64,000 nt of DNA, taken from NCBI GenBank assembly GCA_905221605.1, contig CAJNDS010000137.1, forward strand, positions 153,834-217,833. The letters run 5' to 3'. Below, piece after piece: positions 48,851 through 58,000 of this stretch (within the stretch, counting starts at the first letter, position 1; the number at the start of each line of letters is the position of its first letter). The stretch comes from Symbiodinium natans (Eukaryota > Sar > Dinophyceae > Suessiales > Symbiodiniaceae). The notes beneath the pieces are model-generated. The model made no database searches. It was not told the origin of the DNA and saw only the letters and a list, made by a program, of their open reading frames with translations. Both the position numbers and the translations under genes were made by a program.

Positions 48851-48931
48851 GGCTTCCGTTTGCTGGCGGCCCAGGGCTGGGACATCTGCGTTGCAGACGG
48901 AGGAGTAGACTCCGACTTGAACTTGCTTTAG
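48851..48931 (+). CDS. Terminal exon, unknown protein
   Basis: From GACCAG/G, phase 0: GFRLLAAQGWDICVADGGVD then SDLNLL and TAG. The frame is also open upstream (PWLSDQ). It could end the gene that contains 48261 and 48478; both joins keep phase 0. Confidence 0.6.
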   Translation, partial: GFRLLAAQGWDICVADGGVDSDLNLL

Positions 48932-49175
48932 GAGTTTTAGTTTTGGGGTGTCAGGGTTTGAGGGTTTCGAGGTTTTGGAGGGTTTTGAGGTTTTGGAGAG
49001 TTTGGAGGGTTTAGGGGTTTGAAGATGTAGGGCGTTAGGGCTTCGGATTTCAAATTCTGGGGTTTTAGGGTTTAGGGGGGTTTGGGTTAAGGGTTCAGGG
49101 CTTCTTGACCTATTGGCTTCCGAGTCCAAGGGCCTGAGTGTTAAGGTTTCTGGCCCAAAAAACAGGCTGATTTCG

Positions 49176-49254
49176 TAGTAGGGAAGGAGGGAATTACCCT
49201 ACATAATCCCTTAAAGGGGTACATATAGGCCCCTAATTCCCTCATTCCCTACTA
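49176..49254. mobile_element. Hairpin element L
   Basis: 79 bp; left arm TAGTAGGGAAGGAGGGAATTA, right arm its complement with one mismatch; centre CCTTAAAGGGG. No second copy seen. Confidence 0.65.
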
Positions 49255-49281
49255 AGGACCAGGGGGACCGAAAGGTTCCAG

Positions 49282-49365
49282 GAGTCTCAGGGCTTCAAAG
49301 CTGCCCTTGGGAAAGGCCTTCGGGACGACACCCTCCTGAGACCTAAGCAGAAGATACATGATACC
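49282..49365 (+). CDS. Candidate exon
   Basis: After TTCCAG: ESQGFKAALGKGLRDDTLLR then PKQKIHDT, running into CCCGAAA/CCCTAAA repeat. The start may be the later CTCAG/G at 49291. Confidence 0.45.
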
Positions 49366-49555
49366 CTACATTGCCCTAATCCCGAAACCCGAAACCCTAA
49401 ACCCTAAACCCCAAACCCTAAACCCTAAACCCTAAACCCTAAACCCTAAACCCTAAACCCTAAACCCTAACCCTCATAGCCTTCACAAGTGCACAGGTTG
49501 ACATAAACCCTAAACCCTAAAGCTGAAAGCCTAAAGCCTAGACCCTAAGCCGCAG

Positions 49556-49650
49556 AGAGTTGTTCCTGACAGGACCCTGCCAGCCATCGATGCCGGAAAC
49601 CTGCGGCGAAGAATCAGCTCCAGTGGTGCTCGGGGACTGAAAATATACGG
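49556..49650 (+). CDS. Exon, unknown protein
   Basis: After CCGCAG: RVVPDRTLPAIDAGNLRRRI then SSSGARGLKIY and GG before GTCGGAAG. The donor is inside the first bases of a family E element, as at 57298. Confidence 0.65.
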
Positions 49651-49766
49651 GTCGGAAGAATTACCGATAGTCTTCCCTCATGGTCCCTATATATTTCTAC
49701 TAATTTGAAGAAACCCCAAAACCCTATTCTAATCATTAAGGCCCCTGTATTACCTACAGATTACCC
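49649..49766. mobile_element. Introner-like element, family E (copy 1)
   Basis: Starts GGGTCGGAAGAATTACC and ends TACCTACAGATTACCC; centre AACCCCAAAACCCTATTC as in 20671. The exon at 49556 ends at its first GT. Confidence 0.55.
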
Positions 49767-49974
49767 CGAAGCATTGAATTTAACCAGAACGGCTGCATTT
49801 AGCACATGCCCGTGTAGGGGGGTCGGTGGTTGTCATAAGGACACCAACGCCTCTCTTTGTAACTTTGTAATGAACTTGCCACGGGCACGGTACTTGTGAA
49901 CGCAGCCACTGCCGCAGGTACACTGGAACAGTCACAACAGTGCTTCTGCACGTCGGACAAGCCTGCGAAGCCTT

Positions 49975-50418
49975 GTGCCGGTTCTGCACGACTTTCCAAG
50001 ACAGATCTCAATGCTCTCGGACTGTCCAATGCCGCGACAGACCTCGCTCATGTCCGGAACAATGCCGACGCCAATCGACATGAGCCAAAGCACTTTGATG
50101 TCTGCCATCAGGACACCGAGTCCGCTCCCCAATCTTCCTGAAGGCAACCCCGACCTGCCCCCCCGACAAGTACCTCTTACTGAAGTAGAGACGTGAGGGG
50201 CATTCCTGGGAAGGGATTGTGGAGTTTCCCAAGCTCTAAAGCCAGCAAGCAATGCTCTTCAACCCATGCCGCCATGGGCCCCCATGTGTCAGAGGATGAG
50301 CTATGTCCTGAGCATGATTGACGCGGTGAAGTCAGAGATGTCCCCCTCGACAGCAGTAGGAGCACATTGGAAGGCGCTGCTTCTCCTGGCCGTTCCGGTG
50401 ACAGGCAGGCACATTTAG
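49975..50418 (+). CDS. Two candidate exons, same frame
   Basis: 49975-50196 reads MPVLHDFPRQISMLSDCPMP, TPIDMSQSTLMSAIRTPSPL and PNLPEGNPDLPPRQVPLTEV. 50239-50418 reads ALQPMPPWAPMCQRMSYVLS, MIDAVKSEMSPSTAVGAHWK and ALLLLAVPVTGRH and then meets TTTAGGG. A TGA at 50194 separates them in the same frame, so a short intron around 50180-50235 or a point mutation is needed. The second part is the stronger one. Confidence 0.45.
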
Positions 50419-50771
50419 GGTTTAGGGTTTAGGGTTTAGGGTTCAGGGTTTAGGGTTTAGGGTTCAGGGTTTAGGGTTTAGACAGACTCACAGCCCAACA
50501 TCCGAGCGTTGGCCCGGACCACCCTCAACCCCTCAACCCGAACCCTCTTCACAACACCCAGGTCAAGCCCAAAATCATCAATCCTGAACTCCAAATCTGA
50601 GAATGGGAAGGTTGGGAAGTTTGGGGTTGGGTTTAGGGAGTTTCGGGAGTTTAGGAAACCCTTAACCCTAAACTCTAAGCCCCAAACCCTAAACCCTAAA
50701 CCCCAAACCCCAAACCCTGAAAAAAAACCCTGAACAGTTTAGGGAGTTAATTTTTTGTCCACGGGAACCAG

Positions 50772-50860
50772 GCTGCCTGACGGGCTTCGGCGTGCAGCTC
50801 GCGGGTTCACGCGGCAGCTCCTGTGCGGCGCGAAGGGTTCGGCTGGGGGATCGAGGGCTT
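50772..50860 (+). CDS. Exon, unknown protein
   Basis: After GAACCAG: LPDGLRRAARGFTRQLLCGA then KGSAGGSRAY. A CCCTAAA tract follows directly, without a clear donor (a GC at 50856 is possible). Confidence 0.5.
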
Positions 50861-50989
50861 ACCCTAAACCCTAGCCCTAAACCCTAAACCCTAAACCCTA
50901 AGCCCTAAACCCTAAGCCAAAAAAACCCTGAACCCTAAACCCTAAACCCTGAACCCCTGTTGGGGGTGGCATCTGATGAATTCAGTGAG

Positions 50990-51077
50990 GTTTCTCGCTG
51001 TACCTCCCGCTCGTGCTGTCGGGTGTCATCCTCCTCTCCGGGCTGTTGGGGCAGCTCCTGCTAGGGCATCCAAGCTG
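50990..51077 (+). CDS. Exon with a membrane segment
   Basis: After GTGAG: FSLYLPLVLSGVILLSGLLG then QLLLGHPS, then G/GTTTAGGG. One transmembrane helix is likely. The donor is the start of the telomere tract. Confidence 0.65.
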
Positions 51078-51272
51078 GTTTAGGGTTTAGGGTTTAGGGT
51101 TTAGGATTGAGGGTTTAGGATTTAGGGTTTAGGGTTTAGGGTTTAGGGTCTGAGGTTCGGTGAGCGTTTAGGTTTAGGGTTAGACACCGACGCTTCAGCT
51201 TCCCACTCGGGACCGTGGACTGCGGAAAGCCCTAAGCTGAAAGTATATTACCTGGGCTTTGGAGTACTATAC

Positions 51273-51350
51273 TTTAATACTTTTTTTGGTTTTGGGTTCC
51301 CATTGCAGCTACTTATACCTAAAAAGTGTATACTTTTTTTCTGGGTCTAC
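51273..51350. mobile_element. Repeat element, family F (copy 2)
   Basis: Near-identical to 39007-39093 (TACTTTTTTTGGTTTTGGGT, CTACTTATACCTAAAAAGTG, GGGTCTACTCC). Confidence 0.65.
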
Positions 51351-51380
51351 TCCATAGGTATATTACTCCTCATCAATTAC

Positions 51381-51476
51381 CTATATCCCCTTGGGGAATT
51401 ATTTTTTATTTTTGTTCATATAAAACCCAAGAGGATATTAAAGATACCTTTTTTTAAGGTTCTAAGGGGAGTATAG
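51381..51476 (+). mobile_element. Introner-like element, family G (copy 4)
   Basis: Left arm CTATATCCCCTTGGGGAATT, right arm AAGGTTCTAAGGGGAGTATAG minus its first base, ending in the acceptor AG used by the next exon exactly as in the ankyrin gene. 96 bp. Confidence 0.75.
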
Positions 51477-51660
51477 TTAAGGACCTTCCCGGGCTAGATC
51501 AGAGGGAGAAGCTGCATTCCGGGGATGTTTCCAAACACGTGCGCTCCCAGTGGGTCCAGGAACAAACCTATATCACAGCAATTGGTAGTATCTCTTCTGG
51601 CGCGTCGGTTCATGGTCCCGGTATACCGTACCTGGCAACAACTTTGCTTTGCTCCATGAT
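51477..51660 (+). CDS. Exon, unknown protein
   Basis: Begins at the AG that ends a G element. Reads KDLPGLDQREKLHSGDVSKH, VRSQWVQEQTYITAIGSISS and GASVHGPGIPYLATTLLCSM. If the family N copy 2 intron starts at CATG/GTCCCGG (51616), the exon ends earlier, after GASVH. Confidence 0.6.
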
Positions 51661-51756
51661 CTTAGATCTTAGAGATACTTGGAAACTTTTTTTTGCGCAC
51701 TATAATTCCTAAGAAACAGCGAACAGTATCATTATTGCTAGGGTTCCAAGTTCAGT
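51616..51756 (+). mobile_element. Introner-like element, family N (copy 2)
   Basis: Shares GATACTTGGAAACTTTTTTT, ATTCCTAAGAAACAGC and GGTTCCAAGTTCAG with the intron at 27445. The left border is uncertain. Confidence 0.5.
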
Positions 51757-52321
51757 GTGGTCTGATGGAGCCCCCTAAGTGCATAATCGCTTCCCCCTTT
51801 TATTAAATGGACCCCAATAATAAAAACACTTTCCGGAAAATCCTGCCGAAACCAACCCCGCCTTTAAAACCCTTTTCCGAATTAGGGGGGGTTCAGGCCT
51901 CCAAGAAACCCCTCAACACCAATAAAACCCTCAGAGGGTTTAGGCTTCTCTTTCTCTCTTTCAGTTTACACCACACTTACTTAAGTTGATTACTTGAGTA
52001 ATCCTGAAGTCTAAAGAATTATGACATTTCGATAAGAATACCCCCTAATAATACAAACACTTTTCGAATTCTTAGAGGGGAGGGGGGGGAGGGGGGCCCC
52101 CCCGTTTAATATTAGGGGGATGGGATTAGCCTGCAAGGTACGGCTGCGCTGAGTTCCGCAAGCTGGCATCCCTGAAATACCTTTGGTGCATTGGTCCAGG
52201 AATCGTCGGGGGAGCCGCCTGGTGCGCAAAGTTTTTTATTTTTCTCTTCGGTTTTTGGTGGCTTAGAGCGTAGTTTAGAGATTCAGGAGTTATATCGTAG
52301 GGCTGTTCTGTTGATTCACCC

Positions 52322-52486
52322 ATGACCTGCATCGCAGCAGAAGCAGCTTTGACGGTGATCTTGGCCGAGGCCAAATACAGCCTCCAGAACGTCGCGGTCT
52401 CGATGATGAGCTCCTCCCTCTTCTTCATCATCATGCGGATGACCCTGCTTTGGGTCGCGATCTTTGAGGCCCTGGTAGCCCCAGTG
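52322..52486 (+). CDS. Exon with membrane segments, possible start
   Basis: The ATG at 52322 opens 55 codons, phase 0, ending CCAGTG/GTACCC: MTCIAAEAALTVILAEAKYS, LQNVAVSMMSSSLFFIIMRM and TLLWVAIFEALVAPV. Two hydrophobic helices. The donor GT is the first base pair of a family B element. The frame is open upstream too. Confidence 0.6.
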
Positions 52487-52556
52487 GTACCCTTTGATCT
52501 TTGGGGTTCAAGGCTCCCTTGGTAAGTAGCCAACCCAAAAAAGAGTGCCCTTAGCA
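52487..52556 (+). mobile_element. Introner-like element, family B (copy 3)
   Basis: Starts GTACCCTTTGATCTTTGGGG and ends AACCCAAAAAAGAGTGCCCTT AGCAG; the arms GGTACCCTTT and AAAGAGTGCCC type sequence are complementary. 70 bp, GT-AG. Confidence 0.6.
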
Positions 52557-52617
52557 GAAGACGGTTACCCTAAACCCTAAACCCTGAACCCTAAACCCTA
52601 AACCCTAAAACCAAGAG

Positions 52618-52671
52618 GCCCTGATGCTCCGGCAACTGCCCGGGAAGTTGCAGACGGTGACCCTCATGGCC
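52618..52671 (+). CDS. Short exon, unknown protein
   Basis: From CCAAGAG/G: ALMLRQLPGKLQTVTLMA, phase 0, ending GCC/GTACCTTGG, the first base of element K. Confidence 0.55.
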
Positions 52672-52873
52672 GTACCTTGGGGACCAAAGTGAACCGTAAA
52701 ATTTGGGGGCCATTTACCCTGTACTACCTACAATCCCTTTAAGGTTTATGAACCATAAACCCTTTTAAGGTTCATTTGGTCCGTACTAGTACTAAGGATT
52801 ACTACTAGATGGAATCCCCATTAAGGAATATGAACCATTTACCCTTTTAAGGTTCATGTAGTCCTTAAGGTAC
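52672..52873 (+). mobile_element. Introner-like element K, 202 bp
   Basis: Terminal inverted repeats GTACCTTGGGGACCAAAGTG and, at the right end on the minus strand, GTACCTTAAGGACTACATGA. Internally GGTTCAT/ATGAACC units repeat in both directions. The left GT is the donor of the exon before it; the next exon starts 16 bp after the right end (ATCAG). Confidence 0.65.
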
Positions 52874-52889
52874 TCTTGTCGTGCATCAG

Positions 52890-52959
52890 CTCCACCGTCC
52901 AGGCCCTAGAGGAGGAGGACACCTGGTCCTCCTGCACTGCCCTACTTGGAGGGTCATGG
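52890..52959 (+). CDS. Exon, unknown protein
   Basis: After GCATCAG: the preferred frame reads STVQALEEEDTWSSCTALLG then GSW before GTACCC. It fits the exon at 52618 in sense but not in phase with the simplest splice choice. Confidence 0.5.
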
Positions 52960-53136
52960 GTACCCTAAACCCTCAACCCCAAACCTTAAACCTTAAACCG
53001 TCAACCCTAAACCCTAAACCCTAAACTGAATAACCCCAAGTGTAAACGTACTTATAACCTACTTGGAGGACTTAGGCGGCTTAGAGGACACATTCGGCAC
53101 GCATGGAATTTGGGGTGGTTTGTGACATTAGGGATT

Positions 53137-53222
53137 AGGGGGTGCCTTGGGGGTCCTTATTGTAAGGGAATCCTACTCTTTGGGGGACCTCATTAGAGGT
53201 CCCTCATTTTCGTAAACCCCCC
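53137..53222. mobile_element. Inverted-repeat element, family C (copy 5)
   Basis: GGGGGTCCTTATTGTAAGGG, AATCCTACTCTTTGGGG and GGTCCCTCATTTTCGTAAAC; compare 44069. Confidence 0.65.
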
Positions 53223-53419
53223 AAATCGAACAACCAAGAGGCTTTCAGGAGTTTGAGGTTGGCCTCGCTTCGCCACTTCCTAGTGGGAGGTTTTCAGGTT
53301 GCGAGGGTTAAGGTACCACATGCACATACTTCAGATCCTAGGATCAGTTCATTTCGGTGTTGAAAGATGTTACAACCCAAAACCCTAACCCCAAACGTCC
53401 ACCTATGCGAGTGCCCAAA

Positions 53420-53590
53420 AAAAGTAGTTTTAAAGCCCCTGGACATGAAACGGCCGTGGCCCAACAGAACGGAGGACTCTGGGACGAGCGTTTCGATGCT
53501 GGCAATCGTGCCCGGATTTCAGCACTTTTGAGCAACATGTTGTTTCCCGTTGAACATGCTAACCGCTTGCCTTGTACCAAGCCATACACT
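53420..53590 (+). CDS. Candidate exon, unknown protein
   Basis: The frame reads SSFKAPGHETAVAQQNGGLW, DERFDAGNRARISALLSNML and FPVEHANRLPCTKP. The borders are unclear; the frame is also open across degenerate CCCTAAA before it. Confidence 0.5.
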
Positions 53591-53663
53591 CTAAACCCCC
53601 GAACCATACGGCTTGGGTATACGAACAGTCCGGGTACTATGATCCCATTAAGGACTTGTACTG

Positions 53664-53769
53664 AGACCCGGAGTGGGCCCTTATTTCCTTTTTTTAGGGT
53701 TGGGGTTCCCTTATCATCCCCTTTAAACCAAAAAGGGTACTCTTGGTGTTCCTAGGTTACTCCTGGGTC
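53664..53769. mobile_element. Introner-like element, family D (copy 2)
   Basis: Starts GACCCGGAGTGGGCCCTTAT and ends CCTAGGTTACTCCTGGGTC; internal GGTTCCCTTATCATCCCCTT and ACCAAAAAGGGTAC. The same arms as 58243. Confidence 0.65.
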
Positions 53770-53893
53770 ACCCTCAACCCTAAACCCTAAACCCAAAAGC
53801 CTGAACCCTAAACCCTACACCCTACACCCTAAACCCTAAACCCATGATCCCATTAAGGACTTTTAGTACAAGGGGGAACATCCCAACCTGCAG

Positions 53894-53962
53894 CCTTTAA
53901 ACCCGAGAAGAAGGTGTTGTCTGCCGTCTGCGGGTTAGCAGACGCCGTGCGCCTCGGCAAGG
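53894..53962 (+). CDS. Exon, unknown protein
   Basis: After CCTGCAG: FKPEKKVLSAVCGLADAVRL and GK before GTTTAGGG. The right half of a family A element (53839-53886) ends just before the acceptor. Confidence 0.65.
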
Positions 53963-54264
53963 GTTTAGGGTTTAGGATTTAGGGTTTAGGGTTTAGGGTT
54001 TAGGGTTTAGGGTTTAGGGTTCAGGGTTCAGGGTTCAGGGTTCAGGGTTTAGGGTTTAAGGTGCCGCCTGTGGGTTTGGGTTTGGGTTCCCACTGGCACC
54101 CTCTTTGCCATTCGAGGACCCTAAACCCCATCAAGCATTGGAAGACACGTCTTGGCTTTTGTCCTAGGTTCGTGGGGAGGACCTAGGGTTTGGGTGCTTC
54201 GGTTGCAGAAGACTGCTAAATCCTAAGGCTGAGCCAAAACCCGTTCGGGGCTTAGGGTTCTCAG

Positions 54265-54344
54265 GGTTCGTCAGCCCTTCTTCGCCCGCCTAGTTTGCGC
54301 ATGGCTGAACACTTTTTTGTTGTCATGTGCGTCAAAAGCCCAAG
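54265..54344 (+). CDS. Candidate exon
   Basis: After TTCTCAG: VRQPFFARLVCAWLNTFLLS then CASKAQ. It runs into the left arm of an H element; the donor is probably the GTCAAAAG at 54331. Confidence 0.5.
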
Positions 54345-54472
54345 CTACTGCTTGCTTAAGGACTGCCCAATAATTAGAATGTTCTTCCGTGCGAGGGCAA
54401 TATAGGGATTATTATTAATATTTGTTAAACTGTTTTTGAGGGGAGGGGGGGGGGGTTCTTTAACAATAGTAG
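54345..54472. mobile_element. Inverted-repeat element, family H (copy 6)
   Basis: Left arm CTACTGCTTGCTTAAGGAC, right arm GTTCTTTAACAATAGTAG; core AGGGCAATATAGGGATTATT shared with other H copies. 128 bp. Confidence 0.65.
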
Positions 54473-54594
54473 TAAGCCATAAGGCTTTTACATGCAAATC
54501 CCCTCCCCACGCAAAATTATTGATCAAGGGCCATTCCCTCAGTCGGTTTGGGTTAGGGCATTGATGCGCTTACCTAATATCTTCTGATTTACAG

Positions 54595-54659
54595 CAAGCA
54601 TGGATGGCTATGGTGACGATGATGAAGAGGGTGAAGATGATGTAGATTCTGACAAATGA
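54595..54659 (+). CDS. Candidate terminal exon, acidic tail
   Basis: After TTTACAG: SMDGYGDDDEEGEDDVDSDK and TGA. An Asp/Glu-rich C-terminus of this kind occurs in chromatin and chaperone proteins. The GATGATG repetition continues after the stop, so a microsatellite origin is possible. Confidence 0.4.
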
Positions 54660-54886
54660 TGGATATGATGGTTATGATGAGCAGCAGGAGGATGATGCTG
54701 ACGATGGTGATTTCATGATGGTGCCCAGGTACCCATGGTGGTGATGGGCAATCATGAAGGTGACAATGATGGCAACAATGCAGCCACACGCAACCCTAAG
54801 CAACCACATGCAACCGACACTGCCTTAAACCCTAAACTCAAACCCTAAACCCTAAAACCCTAAACCCCCTTTTGCCGCTTGCGAAG

Positions 54887-55016
54887 GTTCGATACCTCCA
54901 CGGCCGTGTTGGGGAGGACCTTCGCCCGTGAGCTCAACGGCCCCGCGAGGAATGCCGAGCTTTGCCGCATCATGGTGGCCTGGCCGCCTCTGCTACGATT
55001 TGCGTCAGAAGGAGGG
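54887..55016 (+). CDS. Exon, unknown protein
   Basis: After TTGCGAAG/G: FDTSTAVLGRTFARELNGPA, RNAELCRIMVAWPPLLRFAS and EG. Donor GTCCCC. Upstream lies CCCTAAA. Clear coding composition. Confidence 0.65.
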
Positions 55017-55382
55017 TCCCCCCCCCCCCCCAAACGTATCCAAACTAATCTTCCTCAGAAGTGTAATCAATACAGGAATTAATGTCTTTCCCTTTCTTGG
55101 GCTTCTTAAGGTATAGCTGTTTAGGAAAAGGAAAGCACTCATGTTAAAAAGACCCGTTTGCGGGCTTGGGGTTTGGGGCAGATAGGGAATTTGGCCGTAG
55201 GTACTCCAAGGAAGTCTTAAGATGTAGGACGTCCATCTACTCACTGTTCTCCGGACATCAAGAAAAGGCCCCTCAAAACCTGTAAGCCCTGATAAGCTAG
55301 CTCCCTAAATTCAGCCCGGTATAAACCCCTAAACTCACAAACCCTTGAAACTCCCGCATGCAGACGTTGTTGTACCCCGATA

Positions 55383-55478
55383 TGGTCATTTCTCTAAACT
55401 GGGTCCCTTTCGAGGTTACTACTAGGAGGCGGCCCCAAATACTTTCAAAAACGGGGACCATCAGTTTGAGAACTTATG
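55383..55478. mobile_element. Introner-like element, family M (copy 3)
   Basis: Left TGGTCATTTCTCTAAACTGG; the right end reads CATAAGTTCTCAAACTGATG on the minus strand. Internal GGCGGCCCC as in the copy at 830. Confidence 0.55.
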
Positions 55479-55647
55479 TCCGTTCTGCAGAACATGGGTT
55501 CGTCCTCTTTCTTGAGCCTGTCCTTAGTTCATCGGTATCCAGAAAGTTCTTGAAGCCCTACACCCTAAGACCTAAACCGTAAACCCTGAACCCCGGGCCT
55601 ACTTGAACTGTGTACTCTGGCTTGATTATAGGAAGATGCATTGGTAG

Positions 55648-55779
55648 CGGTGTGATTGTCATCGTGCCTACTTCGACTTTGAAGTGAATCCTTTTTACTC
55701 TCAACAGCGCATAGCAGCGGGGCTTTGTGGCTTGGGCCTCAGATACTTCGGAGAGTCCACAGTGGAGGAGAACGGGATT
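55648..55779 (+). CDS. Exon, unknown protein (44 codons)
   Basis: From TTGGTAG to GGGATT/GTATGT, phase 0 both ends. Reads RCDCHRAYFDFEVNPFYSQQ, RIAAGLCGLGLRYFGESTVE and ENGI. A strong donor and very protein-like. No family recognised. Confidence 0.75.
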
Positions 55780-55982
55780 GTATGTAAATTCCTATAGATT
55801 TCTGTCCTCTGGTCCTGGACCCCTCACCTGTTTGTCTCATTCATCCCGATATTGTTGCACCGCAAGTTGGCGGGTGGCAGAAACAACCCTAAACCCTGAA
55901 ACCCGAAAACCCCAAACCCTGAAACCCGAAACCCCTGAAACCCTAAACCCTGAAACCCTGAACCCCTTAACCCTACCAAGGG

Positions 55983-56080
55983 TACAGCCCCGTAGGGGCC
56001 CTGGACAAGGTCATGCTCCAGGTCTTCAGGCTGCCATGCTACATCCTCTTGTTGGCATCCTGGCTGCATCGATTGTTCAA
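55983..56080 (+). CDS. Exon with a membrane segment
   Basis: After CTACCAAG: YSPVGALDKVMLQVFRLPCY then ILLLASWLHRLF, ending near CAA/GTTTGGC. One transmembrane helix. It is probably the same gene as 55648, but an additional exon is needed for phase. Confidence 0.6.
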
Positions 56081-56228
56081 GTTTGGCACGTTTGGGGGCT
56101 TAGGGCGTTTAGGGATTGAGGTTTGGGGTTTAGGGTTTAGAGTTTAGGGTTTAGAGTTTAGGGTTTAGGCTTAAGGGTTTAGGGGAAGCCTGCGTTCTGG
56201 CAGTCAGGATTTTGGTGCTTGCATTGGA

Positions 56229-56340
56229 CTAGGACCAGTTGTACCCTTCTCCCTTTTTTGGTTCAAAGGTTCCCTTTTCGAGAAACTAACCCAAGCGAGG
56301 GTGCCCTTGTTATAATATGGTTCCTGGGCTACAGCTTTTC
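56229..56340 (+). mobile_element. Introner-like element, family B (copy 4)
   Basis: Starts GTTGTACCCTTCTCCCTTTT, has AACCCAAGCGAGGGTGCCCT and ends ATATGGTTCCTGGGCTACAG. A short open frame before it (SQDFGACIGLGP) may be an exon using GTACCC as donor. Confidence 0.6.
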
Positions 56341-56496
56341 GGTCCCCGAAACTGTAGATCATACCGGCGAGGGAGCCATGGGTTTCTGTGTTGGGCGTAC
56401 AGGTCGTAGCGTATAGGTCTAGAGGGTCTAGAAGTAACCCTAAGCACCAGTAGGATCTGTTTAGGGTTTAGGGTTTAGGTTCAGGGTTTAAGGAGC

Positions 56497-56640
56497 CTAA
56501 GCATGTGCGAACAGTCTGCAACCAGGCACTTGAGAGAGCCCTGGCGCAAAAAGGCACCCTAAACAACAAGACGCATGACTACAGTGCTACTGGCACTTGC
56601 GACCCACCGGAACCACATTCACAGGGCCCCAGGGGCGGGG
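56497..56640 (+). CDS. Candidate exon
   Basis: The frame PKHVRTVCNQALERALAQKG then TLNNKTHDYSATGTCDPP looks coding; a competing frame also exists. It is preceded by TTTAGGG-derived sequence. Weak borders. Confidence 0.35.
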
Positions 56641-57045
56641 GCGGGGGTGGTGAGGGAAGGTGTAGAGGTCTACACTCCCTAACAGACGACCTTTCTGTAG
56701 CATTCCTTGTTCATGTACATACATACATACATATATATATATATAGAACATATACATAGATGTACATACATTACTTTGCTATTTGCGTTTGAAAAACAAG
56801 CCTACCTGGGACAGCGCTGCCTTGGTTTCTTGTTTCGGGGCTTTTTTTTGCGGAACCGTTTAGACTCATTCGAACAAACAAAAGAAACCCTAAACCCTAA
56901 ACCCTAAACCCTAGAGTTCGAGGCTAGTGAATAAGGGTTCAGGGTTTAGGGTTTAGGGTTTAGGGTCTGCATCAGTTTGCTTCCATTCCCGGCCGACTGC
57001 CCAGGCCCGGATGGAAAAAGGGCTTAGGGTTTAGGGGAAGCAAAC

Positions 57046-57210
57046 CACCCTAAACCCTAAACCCTAAACCCTAAACTCTAAACCCTAAACCCTAAACCCT
57101 AAACCCTAAACCCTAAACCCTAAACCCTAAACCCTAAACCCTAAACCCTAAACCCTAAACCCTAAACCCTAAACCCTAAACCCTAAACCCTAAACCCTAA
57201 ACCCTAAACC
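57046..57210 (-). repeat. Longest telomere-type tract, (CCCTAAA)n
   Basis: About 23 units over 165 bp with only one visible variant. It ends 5 bp before the acceptor AG of the exon at 57215. Confidence 0.95.
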
Positions 57211-57214
57211 CAAG

Positions 57215-57551
57215 CAGCGCGCACCTCGCGGAGCGAACCTCACGACTCGGGTGCCAACACTAGTCCCTGAAACGAGCAAGAACACGTGCAATCGAGGGGT
57301 CGGAATAATTACCAATAGTATTCCCTTAGACTTAGCTGCAGGTCTGGTTTGATTGGGACGATGCGTTTCGTGGCTTCGACATGACGACCTTCGCGCTCAC
57401 TGTGGTGCCGGTGGCGCTGAAGATACCCGTGTTCCAGGCTCGCAAGCCTCAGAAGCTCCCTGAACTCTCAAAAGCGTGCAACGCAGCAAAACCTTGGCTA
57501 GCATTGAACACACTATGCTCAAAGGGAGCCCTCCTACAGAAGCCATCGTAA
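57215..57551 (+). CDS. Two exons around a 43-nt intron
   Basis: Exon 57215-57298 (after CCCAAG, phase 0; KQRAPRGANLTTRVPTLVPE then TSKNTCNRG) and exon 57342-57551 (VWFDWDDAFRGFDMTTFALT, VVPVALKIPVFQARKPQKLP, SKGALLQKPS, stop TAA). The 43-nt intron has GT-AG/G borders and keeps phase. The second exon may instead be spliced further downstream, since a hydrophobic exon follows at 57754. Function unknown. Confidence 0.6.
57297..57341. mobile_element. Truncated family E element = 43-nt intron
   Basis: GGGTCGGAATAATTACCAAT and AGTATTCCCTTAGAC match the left half of the E element at 49649; the right half is gone. The intron begins at the GT of GGGTCGG. Confidence 0.55.
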
Positions 57552-57753
57552 CATACGTCTTTGCGACGGACGGAGGGCTCTCGAGTGATAAGGCCCGTGA
57601 CCGACACTTCGCGACTGTCAGGTAGAGGCATTTTGCGGCTTTTGGGGGAGTAGAACCGTTGAACAAATCGATTCTTGGGCGGGGAGAGGGATGTTGCTGA
57701 AGAGGCCTAGACTTAGGGTTGAGGGTTTGGGTGTCAAGATGTTCCCAGGCCAG

Positions 57754-57826
57754 TGTCTTCATGGCCGGCGCTGTGCAGACCAGCATGGCCGTGTCCTTCG
57801 AAGTCAGCCTGTCATACCTGCTGGAG
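57754..57826 (+). CDS. Exon with a membrane segment
   Basis: After GGCCAG: VFMAGAVQTSMAVSFEVSLS then YLLE/GTGGGG. It looks like a transmembrane helix of a transporter; family not established. Confidence 0.6.
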
Positions 57827-57861
57827 GTGGGGACCGAAACCCTGCACCCTAAGCTGGGGTT

Positions 57862-57945
57862 TACAACCCTAAAATAGACCCCCAAATAGTAGGATTCCCT
57901 TCTCATAAGCACCCCAAGAAGGTACCCTTTGTAAAGAAAAACCCC
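57862..57945. mobile_element. Inverted-repeat element, family C (copy 6)
   Basis: AATAGACCCCCAAATAGTAG, GATTCCCTTCTCATAAGCAC and CCAAGAAGGTACCC; compare 4046. Confidence 0.65.
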
Positions 57946-58000
57946 TAAGCCGAACACATCACTCATGGGGGTCCCATTCTCTTGGCTCAGCTATGCTCAG

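Noticed and set aside
54595-54800. ATG-rich region as a longer gene on the minus strand (His/Ile-rich frame)
   Set aside because: It is a degenerate GATGATG microsatellite; only the short acidic + frame with acceptor and stop was kept, at low confidence.
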